From contig CAXXDH010000001.1 of the NCBI GenBank assembly GCA_963677785.2, positions 434,001 to 498,000 of the forward strand: a stretch of 64,000 nucleotides of DNA, in the 5' to 3' direction. The position numbers were made by a program, and so were the translations under genes. Of this stretch, positions 60,302 to 64,000 are shown piece by piece. Position 1 is the first letter of the stretch, and every line of letters begins with the position of its first letter. This DNA comes from G963665495 sp963677785 (GTDB taxonomy: Bacteria; Desulfobacterota; Desulfovibrionia; Desulfovibrionales; Desulfovibrionaceae). The notes beneath the pieces were generated by a model, which saw nothing but the letters and a program-made list of their open reading frames with translations, had not been told where the DNA came from and made no database searches.

Positions 60302-60927
60302 ACCTTTTCCAAAGTTCGTTACATATGGCGCTCGCCAATGCGTGCATAGCGCAGGAAGCTGCAACTTTTTTTGCACCGAATTATACGCAAGGCCATACCC
60401 TTGGCAAGTCCTGTTGGTAGGGCAAATGAGCAAATGGTGAAAAAAAGCCTACAAATAGTTTGTATACGAAAAATTTGATTACAAAAAGTTTAAGTTCGTT
60501 ATTTTTTGTGAAGTTGGACAGGAAGTTTATTGTTTTATCTAATATACTGATATTTCAATGTTTATTTAAAGTGTGCAAGGGCTTTGTTTGGGGATGCGCT
60601 GTACTGGAAGTTTGGCGCGATACGCTGCTATTAAAGGTGGTTAGGGGTAGAATGCAGTGAGTTTGACAACGCATTGTATTTGTGCTTGACAATAATAGAA
60701 TTTTAAAAAAAATAGAATGTAGTTTTTGAAAAACATTACAGTTGTATCGCGAGTAAACTCCAATACTTTGTTGACACAATAGTAACATAAAGGAAATATA
60801 AATGCCGGACAAAGCATGATTTGTTCTATTGTGACAACACTTCATTGTATGTTGTGCATTTATTTTGTTGTATTCTCTTATATAGAGAAGAGTCGTTGCA
60901 GGACTAACCCAAGCAAAAGGAGCAGGC
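60302..60927. other. Long AT-rich intergenic region between MarR and the methyltransferases
   Basis: About 625 bp. A TTGACA at 60686 and another at 60770 followed after 17 bases by AAATAT suggest vegetative promoters toward the methyltransferase genes. No gene recognised; the base composition is markedly AT-rich compared with both sides. Confidence 0.5.
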
Positions 60928-61557
60928 ATGTCCGAATCCCAACACTTGTGGCAGGAGACGTATGAAGCGAAAACAGCCGAGGAATTGAGCCAGGCCTATA
61001 AAAAATGGGCGCCGATGTACGAACATGATACGATCAAGGGAATGGGCTACGTGGCCCCGACTATGGCTTCACGATTGCTCGATAATTATCTGGAGTCCCA
61101 GGAATCGTGCATCATAGACGCCGGATGCGGTACGGGCCTGGTAGGCAAGGCGCTGACAGAGCTGGGCTACAGCAAGCTCGAGGCCATGGATTACTGCGAA
61201 CATATGCTCGCGGAGGCGGAAAAGAAAAACATCTACGGCAACATGATGCAGGTAGACATGAACAAGCCTCTTGAGATTCCGGACAACTCTTATGACGCCT
61301 CCATCTGTGTTGGTGCGTTTACCTACGCCCATCTCGGTCCGGACGCGTTCAACGAGCTGGCGCGGATTACACGGCCGGAGGGCTTTGTCTGTTTTACCGT
61401 TCGGGACGGCGCCTACCAGGAATACGGTTATCGTGCGCGTATGCTGGAGATGGAGCAGACCGGCTCCTGGGAACTGCAGGAGATGATTCATGATCCGTAT
61501 CTGGTGGATGAAAATGTAACCGCTAAATTTTGTCTCTATAAGGTTCTGGAGGGCTGA
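60928..61557 (+). CDS. Class I SAM-dependent methyltransferase (first of a tandem pair)
   Basis: 209 residues. Rossmann methyltransferase with motif I IIDAGCGTGLVGKAL near 68-82, acidic LEAMDYCEHML as motif II, and a post-I block SICVGAFTYAHLGPDAFNELARITRPEG. The closest recognisable type is the METTL27 (WBSCR27)-like group. Substrate unknown. AAGGAG lies 9 nt before the ATG. The next gene is a paralogue, starting one base after this stop, so the two are coupled. Confidence 0.9.
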   Translation: MSESQHLWQETYEAKTAEELSQAYKKWAPMYEHDTIKGMGYVAPTMASRLLDNYLESQESCIIDAGCGTGLVGKALTELGYSKLEAMDYCEHMLAEAEKKNIYGNMMQVDMNKPLEIPDNSYDASICVGAFTYAHLGPDAFNELARITRPEGFVCFTVRDGAYQEYGYRARMLEMEQTGSWELQEMIHDPYLVDENVTAKFCLYKVLEG

Positions 61558-61558
61558 G

Positions 61559-62185
61559 ATGACGATATCCAAACAGGAAGTGCTGGAAAAAGTGTATACG
61601 GCGGACAATCATGGTGATTTGATGGACGCCTATAGCCTTTGGGCTGGAGACTACGAAGCGGACACTGTGGATAAGTTCGGCTATGTGGCGCCAATCGGTG
61701 CGGCCAAGGCCCTGGATAAATTCCTTCCCGATCACGAGGCGCGGATTCTGGATGCCGGCTGCGGTACCGGGCTGGTGGGACAGGTCCTGCGGAAAATGGG
61801 GTACCAGAATATGGACGCCCTGGATTATTCGCAGGCCATGCTGGACCAGGCCAAGGAAAAGGGCGTGTACGGCAATTTTTATCAAGCCGATCTCAGCAAA
61901 CCGGTTGCTCTTGAATCCAACGCCTATGACGCGATTATCTGCGTGGGTACGCTGACTTACGCGCACGTTGGCCCGGAAGCCTTTGACGAGTTCATCCGTA
62001 TCGCCAAACCCGGCGGCCACGTCTGCTTCACCATCCGCGAAGGCGCTTACGAAGATTACGACTATCGCAAACGTATGCTGGAACTCGAAAAAGACAACGT
62101 TTGGGAACTGCTCGAACTGCGCGATACGGACTATCTGGCCAAAGAAAACGTCACCTGCAAGCTTTGCACGTACGCAGTACGCTGA
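61559..62185 (+). CDS. Class I SAM-dependent methyltransferase (second of a tandem pair)
   Basis: 208 residues, clearly similar over its length to the upstream protein (roughly half the residues identical by eye). Motif I is ILDAGCGTGLVGQVL, motif II MDALDYSQAMLDQ, post-motif IICVGTLTYAHVGPEAFDEF. The pair arose by tandem duplication and may form a heterodimer or act on related substrates. A terminator follows the stop. Confidence 0.9.
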   Translation: MTISKQEVLEKVYTADNHGDLMDAYSLWAGDYEADTVDKFGYVAPIGAAKALDKFLPDHEARILDAGCGTGLVGQVLRKMGYQNMDALDYSQAMLDQAKEKGVYGNFYQADLSKPVALESNAYDAIICVGTLTYAHVGPEAFDEFIRIAKPGGHVCFTIREGAYEDYDYRKRMLELEKDNVWELLELRDTDYLAKENVTCKLCTYAVR

Positions 62186-62218
62186 CAGCCGCGACAGTTG
62201 CATCGCCATACCGCGCGA

Positions 62219-62253
62219 AAAACCGGCCTGGGTTTCCTGGGCCGGTTTTTTTG
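62219..62253 (+). terminator. Rho-independent terminator after the methyltransferase pair
   Basis: AACCGGCC/GGCCGGTT stem with a TGGGTTTCCTG loop, followed by seven T (62246-62252). Confidence 0.88.
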
Positions 62254-62364
62254 AGGGGAAAGTCACGCAAAATAATTCACACTTTTTTGGGATGCGCATC
62301 ATAAAAAAATTCGCTAGGTTGTTCCGCAACGAATTTGTCTGAGCGCATTTCAAGGATAAATCAC

Positions 62365-62874
62365 ATGCAACTGTCTCAACTTCTTTACATGTTCCTTGCC
62401 GGGACATTTGGCGGGCTTGTGCTCTGGAAACTGAAAGTTCCCAGCGGAGCCCTGATGGGCGCCATGATCGGCGTTGTGATCTATAAATACATCAGCCGCT
62501 CGCAGGTGGAATTTCCCGTGAGTCTGAATCTGGCCGTGCAGATTTTCATCGGCGTAAGCATCGGTGCCCTGTTTCAGGTGGAAATGATGCATGAGCTCAA
62601 GGTGATGTTCTGGTCCGTGGTGTTTTCCTGCATGGCCCTGGTGCTGGCCGGGTTGCTCTTCTCCTTTGTGCTGATCAAGTGCGGCGTATTGGATACGTCC
62701 ACTGCCTACCTGAGCACGTCGCCCGGCGCCATGACGGCCATGATCGGCCTGGCCATGGATACGAGCGCCAACCTGCCCATGGTGATGACCTTTCACTTTT
62801 TCCGGATTTCTTTTGTCATTGTTACGGCACCGGCCATTCTGGCGCTGGTGCGGATGCTGACCAACAAACACTGA
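62365..62874 (+). CDS. AbrB-family membrane protein, half length
   Basis: 169 residues from ATG 62365 (AAGGAT 8 nt upstream). Hydrophobic with about five helices and the AbrB-type motifs GGLVLWKLKVPSGALMGAMIG near 15-35 and LSTSPGAMTAMIGLAMDTSA near 117-136. Usual AbrB (ammonia monooxygenase-like, DUF) proteins of about 350 residues contain two such halves; this one has a single half and may form dimers. Transport function is suspected, not shown. It is followed by a dispersed hairpin repeat. Confidence 0.85.
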   Translation: MQLSQLLYMFLAGTFGGLVLWKLKVPSGALMGAMIGVVIYKYISRSQVEFPVSLNLAVQIFIGVSIGALFQVEMMHELKVMFWSVVFSCMALVLAGLLFSFVLIKCGVLDTSTAYLSTSPGAMTAMIGLAMDTSANLPMVMTFHFFRISFVIVTAPAILALVRMLTNKH

Positions 62875-62884
62875 TCCGGCGTTC

Positions 62885-62992
62885 TAGAGCATCTTAATCT
62901 TGAAAAGGTTTAGATGCTCTTATGCATTTATCTGAAACGATGGAACATCGTTTCGGATGTAAGCCTTGTTTCAAGGCGAAAATGCATTAGGC
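62885..62992 (+). repeat. Dispersed two-hairpin element, copy 3
   Basis: Begins TAGAGCATC. Hairpin 1 AGAGCATCT/AGATGCTCT is perfect over 9 bp. Hairpin 2 (62932-62942 with 62946-62956) has a GAA loop like copy 2 but CTGAAACGATG/CATCGTTTCGG arms, so the base pairs are kept by paired changes. Its right end ATTAGGC gives the TAA stop of the minus-strand gene at 62987. Confidence 0.75.
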
Positions 62993-63961
62993 TTTCTCAC
63001 GCAAGCGGCTGCCGAGTTTTTCCAACGACTCCAACGCCTTGCCATATTCGCCGAAGGCGGCGCGGACGTAGATTTCGTCGGCCAGGCTTTTGTACGGGCC
63101 GCTTGCCAGCTGCCTGCGCAAGCTGTCCGCCAGGGAGAGCGAGGCTGGAGAGGCCAGGGCAAAGAGGTTGCGCAGTTCGGGAACCAGGGAGTCCGGACTA
63201 TCCGCAACGCCTTGCTCTTCTGGCTCGATCCGGCCGGTATGGGGCGTGGCGGAAGCTATCCGGTCTGCCTCCTGAGCCGTGCCTGCTGCGGCAAAAGCGG
63301 CGTTTTCAGCCCCCTCCAGGGAGGGAGCCGCTTTTTTCGGCTTTTTGCATTGCACCGTTGCGGCGCCGAATTTTTCATTGTGCGCCTTGCGCCAGGCCGC
63401 AAATCCGAGCGCCGGGACAATCACCAATGCGGCCAACAGAAAGGCCAGAGCAAGGACGGCATCGCTTCGCAATCCGGCCAGCCGCTGCTCGGCGGGCGTA
63501 TCCTGGGTGGCCATGTCCATACCCAGCTGGTCCAGGAGCCGTGCCGCAACATCCCATTGTTCGTGGTTGGATTGATGGTAAGCGCCCATACGCCGGCGCA
63601 GCTGGGCCAGGTCCTGCACCTGAGCGGGGATGCGGTCAAGCTGCGCCGCGGTCTGGTCCGCGCCTTCCAGGCGCAGCATTTTGGCGTGGGTGGCCAGTTC
63701 GCTTGTCAGCAGCTCCCAGCGCGTTTCCACGGTGGCGTCCGCATGTTCGAGCTCCAGACGCAGCCTGGTCAGGACAAGGAGCATGTTTTTGGAATCGCCG
63801 CCGGTCTTGACGGTTTCCACAATCGAGTTGAGCAGGGCGTCGAATGCGGCCAGCCGTTTGGCGATCAGTCCGGTTAGACGCTCCAGTTCGTCGCGGTTGG
63901 CGCTCAGATCCTTGAGCTGGGCGAACACCGCGCTCAGGACCTCTTTGCTGCGACTGTCCAT
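62987..63961 (-). CDS. Coiled-coil membrane protein of unknown function (start may lie beyond the window)
   Basis: 324 residues from ATG 63961, which has GAGG 7 nt upstream; the frame is open to the window edge, so a longer N-terminus is possible. Residues about 1-160 are predicted alpha-helical and coiled (ELERLTGLIAKRLAAFDALL, RLRLELEHADATVETRWELL). One transmembrane segment lies near 172-190 (LALAFLLAALVIVPALGFAA), then a charged Ala/Pro-rich linker and a C-terminal helical part. No family recognised. The stop codon comes from a dispersed repeat. Confidence 0.75.
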   Translation of the reverse strand: MDSRSKEVLSAVFAQLKDLSANRDELERLTGLIAKRLAAFDALLNSIVETVKTGGDSKNMLLVLTRLRLELEHADATVETRWELLTSELATHAKMLRLEGADQTAAQLDRIPAQVQDLAQLRRRMGAYHQSNHEQWDVAARLLDQLGMDMATQDTPAEQRLAGLRSDAVLALAFLLAALVIVPALGFAAWRKAHNEKFGAATVQCKKPKKAAPSLEGAENAAFAAAGTAQEADRIASATPHTGRIEPEEQGVADSPDSLVPELRNLFALASPASLSLADSLRRQLASGPYKSLADEIYVRAAFGEYGKALESLEKLGSRLREKA

Positions 63962-64000
63962 GGCCTCGGAGGCATCGTCGCCGTTGAAATCATCCGCCAG

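Noticed and set aside
1..64000. rRNA genes, CRISPR arrays, replication origin
   Set aside because: No sequence resembling these was found; the only RNA gene supported is tRNA-Ser.

Overview
The window looks like a chromosome segment of a sulfate- or sulfite-reducing bacterium of the Desulfovibrionaceae type. This is an inference from gene content: a Desulfovibrio-like flagellin, a DsrE-type protein, sigma-54-driven alcohol oxidation, a LUD protein, a Liv-type transporter next to phenylacetate-CoA ligase, and CheA/STAS signalling. Core genes are moderately GC-rich; the insertion-sequence (IS) rich stretches are more AT-rich and full of broken genes.

Layout. (1) 1-2777: a KAP-type P-loop NTPase with a HEAT-repeat tail, entering from the left edge. 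(2) 3.2-9.2 kb: an operon for a five-part LivKHMGF-type ABC importer followed by paaK, probably for uptake and CoA-activation of aryl acids. (3) 9.3-10.2 kb: a BASS-family carrier. (4) 10.9-14.5 kb: a sigma-54 activator (GAF-PAS-AAA+-Fis), then palindromic upstream sites, a good -24/-12 promoter and an iron alcohol dehydrogenase. (5) 14.5-20.3 kb: a 295-bp inverted-repeat element, then membrane, DsrE-like, DUF4105 and secreted deiminase genes.

(6) 20.4-33.3 kb is an accessory island. It holds an IS256-family fragment, two inverted damaged IS4-family copies, an IS1634-family element that splits an lnt gene, an IS3-family element inside an IS1182-family remnant, and an IS200/IS605-like scar. 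Between them are small secreted cysteine-containing proteins. Three loci (about 22.15, 25.5 and 30.25 kb) share a module: the 3' end of a tyrosine recombinase gene, two inverted repeats, a sigma-54-like -24/-12 site and (at two of them) a leader plus signal peptide joined to unrelated mature protein sequences. This is the best candidate for an undescribed, cassette-like system in the window.

(7) 33.4-41.4 kb: a soluble double-Cache protein, DUF362, a sigma-54-preceded 63-aa protein, an exported protein, a decayed ISAs1-family element, a small lipoprotein and flagellin. (8) 41.7-47.1 kb: REC-PP2C phosphatase, HATPase-STAS fusion, Hpt-STAS and CheA, apparently a partner-switching cascade joined to a CheA kinase, with no CheW or CheY in the window. 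(9) 47.4-50.2 kb: glycosyltransferase, ruvX and mltG. (10) 50.8-57.4 kb: a second accessory block between 115-bp direct repeats, with two-component remnants, a GT39-like membrane protein, an ISL3-family element with an 8-bp target duplication and another DDE-type element. (11) 57.7-64 kb: tRNA-Ser(GCU), a LUD protein, transaldolase, a MarR regulator, two tandem methyltransferases, a half-length AbrB-like protein and a membrane-anchored coiled-coil protein.

Across the window a two-hairpin repeat sits at gene ends and often supplies the stop codon, and the palindrome CGTACG is common in core genes but not in the IS-rich island.
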